Assembly: GCF_001314325.1 (NCBI RefSeq)
Contig: NZ_CP009431.1
Location: forward strand, 62,001 to 126,000
Direction: 5' to 3'
DNA from: Sphingopyxis macrogoltabida
GTDB lineage: Bacteria > Pseudomonadota > Alphaproteobacteria > Sphingomonadales > Sphingomonadaceae
DNA: 64,000 nt
Numbering within the stretch: position 1 is the stretch's first letter; every line of letters starts with the position of its first letter. Of this stretch, positions 25,477 through 34,230 are shown one piece after another. Below the pieces are notes generated by a model, which was not told the DNA's origin, made no database searches, and was given only the letters and a program-made list of their open reading frames with translations. Position numbers and translations under genes: made by a program.

Positions 25477-26724
25477 ATGAATACAAATGTGGCGGGCGAG
25501 GTCGTAAGTTCTGCGGAAGATGGAGGCGTTTTGCCGCAGCTTTCTTATGCACAAATCTTCGCCAAGTTCTTGCGGTTTGGCTTCCTGGCCTGGGGCGGCC
25601 CGATCGCCCAAATCGCCATGATCCGCCGCGAGTTGGTCGAGGAGGAGCGCTGGGTCTCTGGCCCCCGGTTCAACCGCATCCTCGCGGTGTATCAGGTGCT
25701 TCCCGGTCCGGAAGCCCACGAGCTGTGCGTATTCTTTGGCACGCTTCCCAAAGGAAAGCTCGGTGGCCTTCTTGCAGGCTTGGGGTTCATGCTGCCCGGC
25801 TTCGTACTGATGTTCGCGCTGTCCTGGTTGTATCTCTCGACGGGTATCATGCAGACTGTAGCCGCAACTGCGGCGTTTCTGGGCGTTCAACCGGCCGTCA
25901 TCGCCCTGATCGTGCGCGCCGTGCACCGAATTGGCGGCCACATCCTGCTCGACCGCTGGCTCTGGGGCATCGCGGCCGTCGCCGGTCTAGCCGCTCTCGT
26001 CGGCACGCCGTTTTGGATCACCCTTCCGATTGCAGGCCTCGCTTATGTGTTCGCGGCGCGTCATCAACCGTTGCCGGCCAGCCTGCTCCTAGCCGTGCTC
26101 GTCGGAGTCGGGCTATACTTCGCCTGGATCATGTTCGCTGGTTACGTCGGCGGAAGTGCGTCCGCGGCTCAATCTGTCGCGAGCCAAAAGCCGTCGCTAC
26201 TTGAGCTCTTCTTCTCGGGTCTCAAGGCCGGCCTCCTCACCTTCGGCGGGGCCTACACCGTCATTCCGTTCCTGCGCGCCGATGCAGTCGGCAATGGATG
26301 GATGACGGATGCGCAGTTCCTCGACGGCCTCGCCCTATCCGGAATCCTGCCGGCACCTCTGATCATCTTCTCGACCTTCATCGGATACTTCGGCGGCGGC
26401 CCGCTCGGAGCGATCGTCATGACTGTCGGCATCTTCCTGCCGGCGTTCAGCTTTTCTCTGTTCTTCCACGACCAACTTGAACGGTTGGTGGATAACGAAA
26501 AGATCAGAACCTTCCTGGAAGGAATATCCGCAGCGGTCGTCGGGCTGATCGCCGCCACGACGCTGGAACTCGGCTATAAGACGCTCGTGAACGTGCCCGG
26601 CGTGGTGATCCCGCTCGCGATCTTCGCCGTCTCTCTCGCGGCTCTTTACGTGTTCAAGGCCAAGACAACGATCCTGTGGGTTGTTCTCGCCGCAGCGGCG
26701 ACCGGCCTTATCCTGTTCCGATGA
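25477..26724 (+). CDS. chrA: ChrA chromate efflux transporter (two-domain CHR type)
   Basis: The 415-residue membrane protein contains two homologous CHR halves: the first with FLRFGFLAWGGPIAQIAMIR and YQVLPGPEAHELCVFFG, the second with FFSGLKAGLLTFGGAYTVIPFLR and LSGILPAPLIIFSTFIGYFG. Glycine-rich FGxxGGP and LPGPE motifs are characteristic. It exports chromate using the proton-motive force. It follows chrB by 68 bp. A separate C-terminal ChrA half from a different allele lies at 32648-33415. Confidence 0.92.
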   Translation: MNTNVAGEVVSSAEDGGVLPQLSYAQIFAKFLRFGFLAWGGPIAQIAMIRRELVEEERWVSGPRFNRILAVYQVLPGPEAHELCVFFGTLPKGKLGGLLAGLGFMLPGFVLMFALSWLYLSTGIMQTVAATAAFLGVQPAVIALIVRAVHRIGGHILLDRWLWGIAAVAGLAALVGTPFWITLPIAGLAYVFAARHQPLPASLLLAVLVGVGLYFAWIMFAGYVGGSASAAQSVASQKPSLLELFFSGLKAGLLTFGGAYTVIPFLRADAVGNGWMTDAQFLDGLALSGILPAPLIIFSTFIGYFGGGPLGAIVMTVGIFLPAFSFSLFFHDQLERLVDNEKIRTFLEGISAAVVGLIAATTLELGYKTLVNVPGVVIPLAIFAVSLAALYVFKAKTTILWVVLAAAATGLILFR

Positions 26725-26767
26725 TTCACGACGCACCATCCTCCAAGAGAGCGAAGGAGAGGAATAC

Positions 26768-27031
26768 ATGGTCTACACGAAACCGGTCGCTTCCGACGCT
26801 GCACGGATCAAGTGCATGTCGAAGCGCCTCAACATCAGCCATTATGAAAACAATTACAGCGGTGCGGTCAAACGGTTCAATGCCACGGGCCGTCAATTCG
26901 TTTCACTCGATTTCACCCCCCTGCACGGCTTCACAATTAACAGACCGAACAGGGAGCAACTTATCGCGATGAACTCGATGATGCTCCAGCAGCTCGTCCG
27001 CAGCCTACGCGCTCATCATCTAAAGGATTGA
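26768..27031 (+). CDS. Short protein related to the N terminus of the superoxide dismutase
   Basis: The 87-residue product contains KRLNISHYENNYSGAVKRFN, clearly similar to SERLITSHHENNYAGSVKAL of the adjacent superoxide dismutase, and then diverges. Only the first metal-ligand region is present, and there is no C-terminal ligand domain. The ATG at 26768 has GAGAGGAAT before it. It may be a diverged SOD fragment that is still translated, or a small accessory protein. It lies between chrA and the complete SOD gene in one apparent operon. Confidence 0.55.
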   Translation: MVYTKPVASDAARIKCMSKRLNISHYENNYSGAVKRFNATGRQFVSLDFTPLHGFTINRPNREQLIAMNSMMLQQLVRSLRAHHLKD

Positions 27032-27034
27032 AAT

Positions 27035-27769
27035 GTGACGATCGATAGCCTCTCCCGGCGCAGTGCAATCGCAACTTTTGGCATAGGAGCCGCCGCCATG
27101 ACTATGAACGAAGCCTCCGCGCAGACGCCGACCGCAGTGCGGACGGCTGTCCCCGCCTTTGCCGGCAACCATCAGGTCAAGCCGCTCAGGTTCGATCCCG
27201 CCCGGCTCGACGGCCTCTCCGAAAGGCTGATCACATCGCACCACGAGAACAATTATGCCGGCTCGGTCAAGGCTCTGAACATGATCGAGACACGGCTTGC
27301 CGCCGCGCTCGCCGACCCGGACCTGCCGCCGGTGGTCTATGGCGGCCTCAAGCGCGAGGAGCTGCACCGCACCGGCTCGGTCGTGCTCCATGAGGTTTAT
27401 TTCGACGGGCTGGGCGGCAACGGTCAAGCAGCCGGCTCGGTCCGCGACGCGCTGGGCGCGGCGTTCGGCTCGTTCGACCGCTGGGAGACCGACTTCCGCC
27501 GCACCGGCATGAGTCTTGCCGGCGGATCGGGTTGGTGCGTACTCGTCTACAATCTCCACACCCGCTCGCTGCACAACCATTGGGCGTGGGATCATATGCA
27601 CGGCGCAATCGCCGGCGTGCCGCTGCTCGCGCTCGATATGTATGAGCACAGCTTTCACATGGATTACGGCACCGCCGCCGCGAAATATGTGGATGCCTTC
27701 TTCCGCAACATCGACTGGGAGACGGTCGAGCAGCGCTACGTACAGGCGCTCCGGCTCGCCGCCACCTGA
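27035..27769 (+). CDS. Fe/Mn-type superoxide dismutase, exported, copy 1
   Basis: The 244-residue product starts (GTG) with a twin-arginine-like leader (SLSRRSAIATFGIGAAAMTM, then ASAQ). The SOD fold follows with ligands in ITSHHENNYAGSVKALN (about residue 69), VVLHEVYFDGLGG (about 119) and the late LALDMYEHSFHMDYG region. It would remove superoxide, which arises during one-electron chromate reduction. SOD-like genes of this kind are regularly linked to chrA. It is nearly identical to 33427-34158 except for the leader and the last ~17 residues. Confidence 0.88.
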   Translation: MTIDSLSRRSAIATFGIGAAAMTMNEASAQTPTAVRTAVPAFAGNHQVKPLRFDPARLDGLSERLITSHHENNYAGSVKALNMIETRLAAALADPDLPPVVYGGLKREELHRTGSVVLHEVYFDGLGGNGQAAGSVRDALGAAFGSFDRWETDFRRTGMSLAGGSGWCVLVYNLHTRSLHNHWAWDHMHGAIAGVPLLALDMYEHSFHMDYGTAAAKYVDAFFRNIDWETVEQRYVQALRLAAT

Positions 27770-27803
27770 GCCGATCGGGTTCCCGAAAGAGAGGAGGTCC
27801 GCT

Positions 27804-28259
27804 ATGAAATGGGTCACCCGCGAGCGTCCCAAGATCGACCGCATCGCCTGTCCGTGGCTGATCGCCCGGTTCATCGATGACGCGCCCGAGTTCCTCTATG
27901 TGCCGACCGATCAGGTGCTGGCCGTCGCAGAGGATCAGGACGCGATCCCCTACGACATCCCCAATGTCGAGCTCAGCCATGTCGGCGAGAAGTGCAGCTT
28001 CGATGCCTTTCTCGACAAATACGGTCTCGGCGAGGACAAGGCGCTCCAGCAGCTCGCTGTGATCGTGCGCGGTGCCGACACCTCGCGGCTCGACCTCACC
28101 CCGCAATCAGGCGGGCTGTTCGCGATCTCGCTGGGCTTGTCGTCGATTTTTCCCGACGACCACGAGATGCTTCGCCACGGCATGACGATGTATGATGCGC
28201 TCTTCGCCTGGTGCCGTTCGGGCCAGGGCGAGACGCACAATTGGCCGCCGACGAAATAG
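27804..28259 (+). CDS. Standalone ChrB C-terminal-domain protein
   Basis: The 151-residue product is a ChrB C-terminal domain alone: WVTRERPKIDRIACPWLIAR, then PNVELSHVGEKCSFDAFLDK, then LAVIVRGADTSRLDL. It lacks the N-terminal domain of chrB at 24461. The single-domain form is common in chromate clusters (sometimes called ChrE/ChrF-like or simply chromate-resistance protein). The ATG at 27804 follows GAGGAGGT, a strong ribosome site, 34 bp after the SOD stop. Confidence 0.85.
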   Translation: MKWVTRERPKIDRIACPWLIARFIDDAPEFLYVPTDQVLAVAEDQDAIPYDIPNVELSHVGEKCSFDAFLDKYGLGEDKALQQLAVIVRGADTSRLDLTPQSGGLFAISLGLSSIFPDDHEMLRHGMTMYDALFAWCRSGQGETHNWPPTK

Positions 28260-28350
28260 GGCGGCACTGGCCGCTCGCGCCGGCGCATTGTGCGGTTTGT
28301 AGTTTGCCGGATCAAGAGTCCGAATGTTTTGCCCGTTAAGGAGAGGTCAT

Positions 28351-29082
28351 GTGAAAATTCACTCTGCACTGCTCGCCCTCGCGCTCCTCGGTTGCAAGGA
28401 AGCCGCAACACCGCCGCCTCTGAACGCGATGGAGCCCGGTCAGCCCATGCCGGCCGATGCCCTCATGATCGACTTCGAGGCGGAGGCGGCCGGGGCGGTC
28501 CCCTCCGGCTTCACGTCGGCCGTCAACAAGGGACGGCCCGGCGCTTGGCGGGTCGAACGTGTCGTAGGCGCTCCGTCGGGCGCGAATGCCGTGGTGCAGA
28601 CGGACGCCGACCGCACCAATTCGCGTTTTCCGGTGCTGATCTATGATAATCTCCAGGCGACCGATGTCGACCTGAGCGTGCGTTTTCAGCCGGTTTCGGG
28701 ACGGGTCGACCAGGCAGCCGGGCTCGTCTGGCGCTACCGCGATCCCAACAACTACTATGTCGTGCGGGCCAACGCGCTCGAGGACAACGTCGTGCTTTAC
28801 AAGATGGAGAACGGCAAGCGCAGCGACCTGCCTGTCAGAGGCACGGGCAGCGGCTATGGCGTCGACGCGGACGTGCCCGATCAAGGCTGGGGCGAATTGC
28901 GCGTCACGGCCCGAGGGCCGCTGTTCGAAGTCTATCTCGGCGGGCGCAAGCTGTTCGAGGTTGAAGACCGGACCTTCACCGGCGCGGGCAGGGTGGGCGT
29001 GTGGACCAAGGCGGACAGCGTCACCCGCTTCGACGATCTGCGGATCGCGAACCTCGACGCTGCCTCGCAACCTTCACGTTAG
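28351..29082 (+). CDS. Lipoprotein with a LamG/DUF1080-like domain
   Basis: The 243-residue product begins (GTG after AAGGAGAGG) with a lipoprotein signal: KIHSALLALALLGC, with Cys as the lipidation site. The mature part has a jelly-roll-like pattern, IYDNLQATDVDLSVRFQPVS, then GLVWRYRDPNNYYVVRANAL, then GWGELRVTARGPLFEVYLGG and GVWTKADSVTRFDDLRI, as in DUF1080/3-keto-disaccharide hydrolase-like or LamG domains. Such domains usually bind or cleave glycans; no catalytic residues can be named. It precedes an ABC transporter operon by 10 bp. Confidence 0.7.
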   Translation: MKIHSALLALALLGCKEAATPPPLNAMEPGQPMPADALMIDFEAEAAGAVPSGFTSAVNKGRPGAWRVERVVGAPSGANAVVQTDADRTNSRFPVLIYDNLQATDVDLSVRFQPVSGRVDQAAGLVWRYRDPNNYYVVRANALEDNVVLYKMENGKRSDLPVRGTGSGYGVDADVPDQGWGELRVTARGPLFEVYLGGRKLFEVEDRTFTGAGRVGVWTKADSVTRFDDLRIANLDAASQPSR

Positions 29083-29092
29083 GATGTGCAAA

Positions 29093-30130
29093 ATGGCTGG
29101 ATCGAAAATCGCCGCCGCCTTTGCCTGCCTGCTAGCGATATTCGTCAGCGCCTGCTCGGACGGCGAAACGCCATCCGCGGGCGAAGTGGTTGCCTACACG
29201 TCCGTCGACCAGGTCTACTCCGAACCGGTGTTCCGCCGGTTCGAAGAAAAGACCGGGATCAGAGTCCGCGCCGTGTTCGATACCGAAGAGACGAAGAGCA
29301 CCGGGATTCTCAACCGGTTGATCGCCGAAGGGGACAATCCGCGCGCGGACCTGTTCTGGTCGGGAGACCCGGTCCGCCCGTTCCTGCTCATCGGCCGCGG
29401 TCTCGTCGCGCCTTACGTGCCCGCGAATGCGGCAGAAATTCCTGCCACGTTCAGGGATGCGCAGGGCCGCTGGACCGGCACGGCCGCCCGCGCGCGCGTG
29501 CTCCTCGTCAATCGCGAGCGGCTGGCCGGACGCCCCATGCCATCCTCGGTGCGCGATCTTGCCGATTCCCGGTGGAAGGGCGAAGCGGCCATCGCCAATC
29601 CGCTCTATGGAACGACGACCATGCACGCCGCGGCGCTGTTCGCCACGCTCGGGGAGGAGGAGGCTCGCCGCTTCTTCGAGGCGCTGAAAGCGAACGATGT
29701 ACGGGTCGCCGGTTCGAACGGCGAGGTTCGCAGGCTGGTCGTGGCGGGCGAGGTGACGTTCGGGCTTACCGATACCGACGATGCTTACGAAGCCGTGAAG
29801 GATGGCGCGCCTGTCACGATCGTCTATCCCGATCGGCTGGGTATGGGATCGCTGGTCATGCCCACAAGCGTGGTCCTGATCCGCGGCGGTCCCAATCCCG
29901 ACGCTGCGCGACAGCTGGCGGACTTTCTCGTCTCGCCGGAAGCCGAGCAGATGATGGCGACGGCGGCGGCGCACATGCCGCTCCATGCAGGTGTGGCGAC
30001 TCCGGCCAATGTCGAACGCGTTGAGAATATCAGGGCCATGCAGGTTGATTATGGCGAGGTCGCGGACGCGATGAACCGCATCCAGCCATGGCTTCGGCAG
30101 TGGGGCGGGCTAGCGGCCGATCGTCAGTGA
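29093..30130 (+). CDS. ABC transporter substrate-binding lipoprotein (iron(III)/FbpA-like)
   Basis: The 345-residue product has a lipoprotein leader (AFACLLAIFVSAC) and a type-II periplasmic binding fold: VVAYTSVDQVYSEPVFRRFE at the mature N terminus, ADLFWSGDPVRPFLLIGRGL, WKGEAAIANPLYGTTTMHAA and FGLTDTDDAYEAVKDGAP. These segments resemble ferric-iron and phosphonate-type binding proteins (FutA/AfuA). Ligand specificity cannot be read. The gene is followed by permease and ATPase genes with overlapping ends. Start 29093 (MAGSK) is preferred; ATG 29084 is also possible. Confidence 0.85.
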   Translation: MAGSKIAAAFACLLAIFVSACSDGETPSAGEVVAYTSVDQVYSEPVFRRFEEKTGIRVRAVFDTEETKSTGILNRLIAEGDNPRADLFWSGDPVRPFLLIGRGLVAPYVPANAAEIPATFRDAQGRWTGTAARARVLLVNRERLAGRPMPSSVRDLADSRWKGEAAIANPLYGTTTMHAAALFATLGEEEARRFFEALKANDVRVAGSNGEVRRLVVAGEVTFGLTDTDDAYEAVKDGAPVTIVYPDRLGMGSLVMPTSVVLIRGGPNPDAARQLADFLVSPEAEQMMATAAAHMPLHAGVATPANVERVENIRAMQVDYGEVADAMNRIQPWLRQWGGLAADRQ

Positions 30131-30132
30131 CG

Positions 30133-31674
30133 ATGCGGGCCCTCCTGGTCGGGAGCGCCAGCGGCATCCTGCTCGCAGCCTGTTTTCTCCCGCTGCTGTG
30201 GCCGCTCGTGGGGCTGGCGACTGGCGGGCGCGGAGTTCACCTCGGCCTGGTTGCCGATCCGACGCTGTGGAGCCTGCTGGCTCGCACCCTTGCCGTTACT
30301 GCCGGTGTGCTCGCTTTGGCGCTTGGGATCGGCCTGCCGATGGCCGTCCTGGTCGCCCGCACGGATGTGATCCGGCGCGGCCCGGCGCTGATCCTGCATG
30401 CCATTCCCGCCTTGTTGCCGCCGCTGCTTCCGGCGCTTGGCTGGTTCCATCTGCTGGGCCGGCAGGGCCTGATCGGGAATGAGACCTCGGCCGCCTTCCT
30501 GTTCAGCGAGGCGGGCGTAGTGCTGACGCTCGGCCTCGCGCTGGCACCGATCGTCACCGCGCTGACGGCGCTCGCCCTCTGGAACGTTGACCCATCCCAG
30601 GAGGAGGCGGCGCGCGTCACGGCATCGCCGGGCCGGGTGGCGATGCGCATATTGCTGCCCTCAGCGCGTCCGGCGATCGCGCTCGCCGGAATTGTCGTTG
30701 CCGCGCTCTCCCTTTCGGAGGTGGGTGTTCCGACCTTCCTTCGCGCACGCACCTATGCCGCCGCAGTGTTCGCGCGGCTCGGCGGCATCGATTTCGCCCC
30801 CGCCGAGGCGCTGCTCCTGACGCTTCCGGTGCTCGCCTTGACCGCGATCCTGCTGGTCGCCGAACGCTGGACGGCAGGCGGCCGCTCCTTCGCAACTCTC
30901 GGTCTGCGCAGCTTTCGTGAGCCGCCTATGGCGCTCGGTCTATGGCGGGGGCCGGCGAGCCTGTTCTGCTGGCTGGTGGCGGCGTTGTCGCTGGCACCGG
31001 TCGCCGCGCTTGCCTGGCGTGCGGGATGGGAAGGGTTCACCCAGTTGCCGCTCTGGATCGGCAACGGCGTGAGCAACAGCCTCTTGCCCGCGGTGCTGGC
31101 CGCAACCGTCATCGCTTTTGTCGCCATACCGCTCGGCCACGGGCTAGCGCGCCGCGACCGTATCGCCGCCGGGATGGACATCTTCGCATTCGCCGCATTC
31201 ATTGCGCCGCCGGCGCTTCTCGGCGTCGGGCTCGTGGCGCTATGGAACCGCGCCGGAACCGGATGGCTCTACGGAAGCTGGCTCATCATCGCCTTTGGCT
31301 ATGTCGGCCGCTACGCGACCATCGGCATCCGCGCGTTCGCGGCTGCCTGCGCGCAGCTTCCGGCTACTGTCGAGGATGCCGCGCGCGTCTTCGGCGCTGG
31401 ATATGGAACGCGGCTAGCACGGATCGTCGTGCCGCTCCATGCGCGCGCGTTCATCGGCGCTTGGCTGCTGACGCTGCTCTTCTGCCTGCGCGACCTCGAG
31501 ACGGCTACCCTCTTCTATCCGCCGGGCAAGGAGCCTCTGTCGATTCGCATATTCACCCTCGAAGCGAACGGACCCGAGACGGTCGTGGCCGCGCTCGCCT
31601 GCGTCCAGGCGGCGCTGTCGGCGATCGCGGTGGCGCTTGTCCTGCCGCTGCTTGCCGCGAGGGCCGCCCGATGA
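30133..31674 (+). CDS. ABC transporter permease (FbpB-like, two fused halves)
   Basis: The 513-residue membrane protein has about 12 hydrophobic helices and two EAA-loop motifs contacting the ATPase: EEAARVTASPGRVAMRILLP (about residue 156) and EDAARVFGAGYGTRLARIVV (about 415). This double-domain form is typical of ferric-iron importers. A GTG at 30127 overlaps the upstream stop and is an alternative start. The 3' end overlaps the ATPase gene by 4 bp. Confidence 0.85.
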   Translation: MRALLVGSASGILLAACFLPLLWPLVGLATGGRGVHLGLVADPTLWSLLARTLAVTAGVLALALGIGLPMAVLVARTDVIRRGPALILHAIPALLPPLLPALGWFHLLGRQGLIGNETSAAFLFSEAGVVLTLGLALAPIVTALTALALWNVDPSQEEAARVTASPGRVAMRILLPSARPAIALAGIVVAALSLSEVGVPTFLRARTYAAAVFARLGGIDFAPAEALLLTLPVLALTAILLVAERWTAGGRSFATLGLRSFREPPMALGLWRGPASLFCWLVAALSLAPVAALAWRAGWEGFTQLPLWIGNGVSNSLLPAVLAATVIAFVAIPLGHGLARRDRIAAGMDIFAFAAFIAPPALLGVGLVALWNRAGTGWLYGSWLIIAFGYVGRYATIGIRAFAAACAQLPATVEDAARVFGAGYGTRLARIVVPLHARAFIGAWLLTLLFCLRDLETATLFYPPGKEPLSIRIFTLEANGPETVVAALACVQAALSAIAVALVLPLLAARAAR

Positions 31675-32426
31675 GCAGTGCATTGCGCTTGGACCAGGCT
31701 TCGCTCAAATATGGAACCCGTACTGCCGTCTCCGACGTGTCGCTCACGATCGAGACGGGCGAAGTGCTGTGCCTGCTCGGTCCTTCGGGTTGCGGCAAGA
31801 GCAGCCTGGTTCGACTGGCGCTCGGGTTGACGCCGCCGAGCAGCGGCCGTGTGTTCGTCGATGAGCGGGAGGCGAGCGCGAACGGCCGGATCATCGTGCC
31901 CCCGGAGCAACGCGGCCTGTCGGTTGTCTTTCAGGACCTCGGCTTGTGGCCTCATCTTTCGGTGGAAGCGCATCTCCGCTTCGTGTTGGCCTCGCGCCGG
32001 ATCGCCAGGAGCGAGCGTGAGGGAGCCATCGAGAGGACATTGGCCGCGGTTGAGCTGCTCGACCGCCGGCGCTGCTATCCCGCCGAGCTGTCCGGCGGCG
32101 AACGCCAGCGGCTGGCGATAGCGCGGGCGCTGGTCGTTCGGCCCAGGCTCGTGCTGCTCGACGAACCGCTATCGAACCTCGATCTCGTTCTGCGGCGCGA
32201 GCTGATCGAGCTCTTCCGCAGGTTGTTTGCCGAGCTGCAGGCCTCGGTCCTCTACATCACGCACGACATCCGCGAGGCGGCCTTGCTGGGCGATCGCGTC
32301 GCCGTGATGGAACACGGCCGCCTTGTCGCGACGGGAATGCTCTCCGAGCTGAGAAGTCTGGAATCGCCGATTGTCCGCGAGCTGTTGGACAGCCCGGCCG
32401 GGGACGTTGCGTCGACCGCGCCATGA
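31671..32426 (+). CDS. ABC transporter ATP-binding protein (FbpC-like)
   Basis: The 251-residue product has Walker A LLGPSGCGKSS (about residues 37-47), Q-loop VVFQDLGLWPHLS, signature LSGGERQRLAIARAL (about 140-154), Walker B RLVLLDEPLSNLD and the H-loop ITHDIREA. All are canonical. It starts with ATGA overlapping the permease stop. It lacks the long C-terminal regulatory domain of some FbpC proteins. It powers uptake of the substrate bound by the lipoprotein at 29093. Confidence 0.9.
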   Translation: MSSALRLDQASLKYGTRTAVSDVSLTIETGEVLCLLGPSGCGKSSLVRLALGLTPPSSGRVFVDEREASANGRIIVPPEQRGLSVVFQDLGLWPHLSVEAHLRFVLASRRIARSEREGAIERTLAAVELLDRRRCYPAELSGGERQRLAIARALVVRPRLVLLDEPLSNLDLVLRRELIELFRRLFAELQASVLYITHDIREAALLGDRVAVMEHGRLVATGMLSELRSLESPIVRELLDSPAGDVASTAP

Positions 32427-32453
32427 TCCATCCCTCACTTCAGGCGCACGTCT

Positions 32454-32648
32454 ATGACCGACCGCCGCATCCTCTATGTCACGGCGTTCCTGCGCGCCGT
32501 GGTGACAAGCATGATCGGGATCCTGACCGGCATCTAACTCGCCAAGGTCGGATTTTCGCCAGCCGCAGTTGGCATCGCCATCGGCGCCGGCCTGGCCGGT
32601 GCAGTGGCGGCGTCGCTCCTTGTGATCCATCCGCCGGTGCCGCAATAG
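32454..32648 (+). pseudogene. Major-facilitator N-terminal remnant with in-frame stop
   Basis: The frame reads TDRRILYVTAFLRAVVTSMI, then GILTGI, a TAA at 32535-32537, then LAKVGFSPAAVGIAIGAGLA. This is the first two helices of an MFS transporter with the conserved Tyr codon apparently mutated to a stop. Similarity ends at about 32630 and a TAG follows at 32646-32648, adjoining the ChrA half. It is a relic of a deletion that joined an MFS gene to part of chrA. Confidence 0.6.
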
Positions 32649-33415
32649 TGCACGACCGCGACGCCGCGCTTGGCGAGGGCCTCCCCGACCATGCGCGGCC
32701 GAACCTGTCCTGGTCCCTGCGCATCTCCGGCATTCTGCTGGTGCTTTGGCTGGCGCCGGTCGCGGCGCTGCTGCTCGCACTCGGTGCGGACGACGTATTC
32801 AGCCGCATCGCCACCTTCTTCAGCCAGATGGCAGTGGTGACCTTCGGCGGCGCCTATGCCGTGCTCGCCTATGTCGCACAGGAGGCTGTTGAGACCTATG
32901 GCTGGCTCCAGCCCGGCGAAATGCTTGACGGGCTCGGCATGGCCGAGACTACGCCGGGTCCGCTGATCATGGTGACGCAGTTCGTCGGCTTTCTGGCAGC
33001 CTTCCGCGAGGCGACCGGGCTGCCGCCGCTCCTCGCCGCGACGTTGGGCGCGATTCTCACCACCTGGGTCACTTTCCTGCCCTGCTTCCTGTGGATCTTC
33101 GCCGGCGCGCCGTTCATCGAACGCCTGCGCGGCAACCGCGCATTGTCGGCCGCGCTTTCGGCGATCACCGCCGCAGTGGTCGGCGTGATCCTCAATCTGG
33201 CAGTCTGGTTTGGTATCCACACTCTGTTCGAGCAAGTCCGCAAAGTGCCGTTCGCAGCCGGCGCCATCGATCTCCCAGTCCGGACATCCGTCGACTGGCC
33301 GGCGCTGGCGCTGGCGGTGAGTGCGATACTCGCCATGTTCCGGTTCAAGGCCGGCATGCTGCCGGTGCTCGGCGTCTGCTCGGTCCTCGGGGCCGCATAT
33401 GTAATGATCATCTGA
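32648..33415 (+). pseudogene. chrA: ChrA C-terminal half (second chromate transporter, 5' truncated)
   Basis: From the GTG at 32648 the frame encodes HARPNLSWSLRISGILLVLW, then FFSQMAVVTFGGAYAVLAYV, LGMAETTPGPLIMVTQFVGF and further helices, ending at 33415. This is the second half of a CHR-type transporter (about 255 residues) lacking the first CHR domain. It differs clearly from the C-terminal half of the intact chrA at 25477, so it comes from another chromate cluster. Single-domain CHR proteins can work in pairs, but this one was cut from a two-domain protein and is probably non-functional. Confidence 0.7.
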
Positions 33416-33426
33416 AGGAGTGACAC

Positions 33427-34158
33427 GTGACGATCGACCATATTTCCCGACGCAGTGCAATCGCAACTCTTGGCATTGGAGCCGCCGCCATGACTATGAA
33501 CGAAGCCTCCGCGCAGACGCCGACCGCAGTGCGGACGGCTGTCCCCGCCTTTGCCGGCAACCATCAGGTCAAGCCGCTCAGGTTCGATCCCGCCCGGCTC
33601 GACGGCCTCTCCGAAAGGCTGATCACATCGCACCACGAGAACAATTATGCCGGCTCGGTCAAGGCTCTGAACATGATCGAGACACGGCTTGCCGCCGCGC
33701 TCGCCGACCCGGACCTGCCGCCGGTGGTCTATGGCGGCCTCAAGCGCGAGGAGCTGCACCGCACCGGCTCGGTCGTGCTCCATGAGGTCTATTTCGACGG
33801 GCTGGGCGGCAACGGTCAAGCAGCCGGCTCGGTCCGCGACGCGCTGGGCGCGGCGTTCGGCTCGTTCGACCGCTGGGAGGCCGACTTTCGCCGCACCGGC
33901 ATGAGCCTTGCCGGCGGATCGGGTTGGTGCGTACTCGTCTACAATCTCCACACCCGCTCGCTGCATAACCATTGGGCGTGGGATCATATGCACGGCGCGA
34001 TTGCCGGCGTGCCGCTGCTCGCGCTCGATATGTACGAGCACAGTTTCCACATGGATTACGGAACCGCCGCCGCCAAATACGTCGACGCCTTCTTCCGCAA
34101 CATCGACTGGGAAGTGGCCGACCGGCGCTATGCCGCGGCCTTGCGCGGCGGCGGCTGA
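33427..34158 (+). CDS. Fe/Mn-type superoxide dismutase, exported, copy 2
   Basis: The 243-residue product is almost identical to the SOD at 27035-27769, including ASAQTPTAVRTAVPAFAGN and all ligand regions. It differs in the leader (HISRRSAIATLG), one residue in WEADFRR, and the final residues (VADRRYAAALRGGG). It starts with GTG 9 bp after the partial chrA. The near identity across about 700 bp, against divergent flanks, points to recent duplication or gene conversion. Confidence 0.88.
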   Translation: MTIDHISRRSAIATLGIGAAAMTMNEASAQTPTAVRTAVPAFAGNHQVKPLRFDPARLDGLSERLITSHHENNYAGSVKALNMIETRLAAALADPDLPPVVYGGLKREELHRTGSVVLHEVYFDGLGGNGQAAGSVRDALGAAFGSFDRWEADFRRTGMSLAGGSGWCVLVYNLHTRSLHNHWAWDHMHGAIAGVPLLALDMYEHSFHMDYGTAAAKYVDAFFRNIDWEVADRRYAAALRGGG

Positions 34159-34230
34159 ACCCGTCCGCCGAGGGTTAATACCCACTTCTGTGCGACACCT
34201 GAGTTGGCGACCACAAAGGGGGCAAGTCCG

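Noticed and set aside
28757..29092. Long N-terminal extension of the substrate-binding protein
   Set aside because: It overlaps the lipoprotein gene in another frame, and the lipoprotein-type leader begins at 29093.
32423..32647. N-terminal extension of the partial ChrA frame
   Set aside because: The extension is a shadow of the MFS remnant in another frame; CHR-type sequence begins near 32648.
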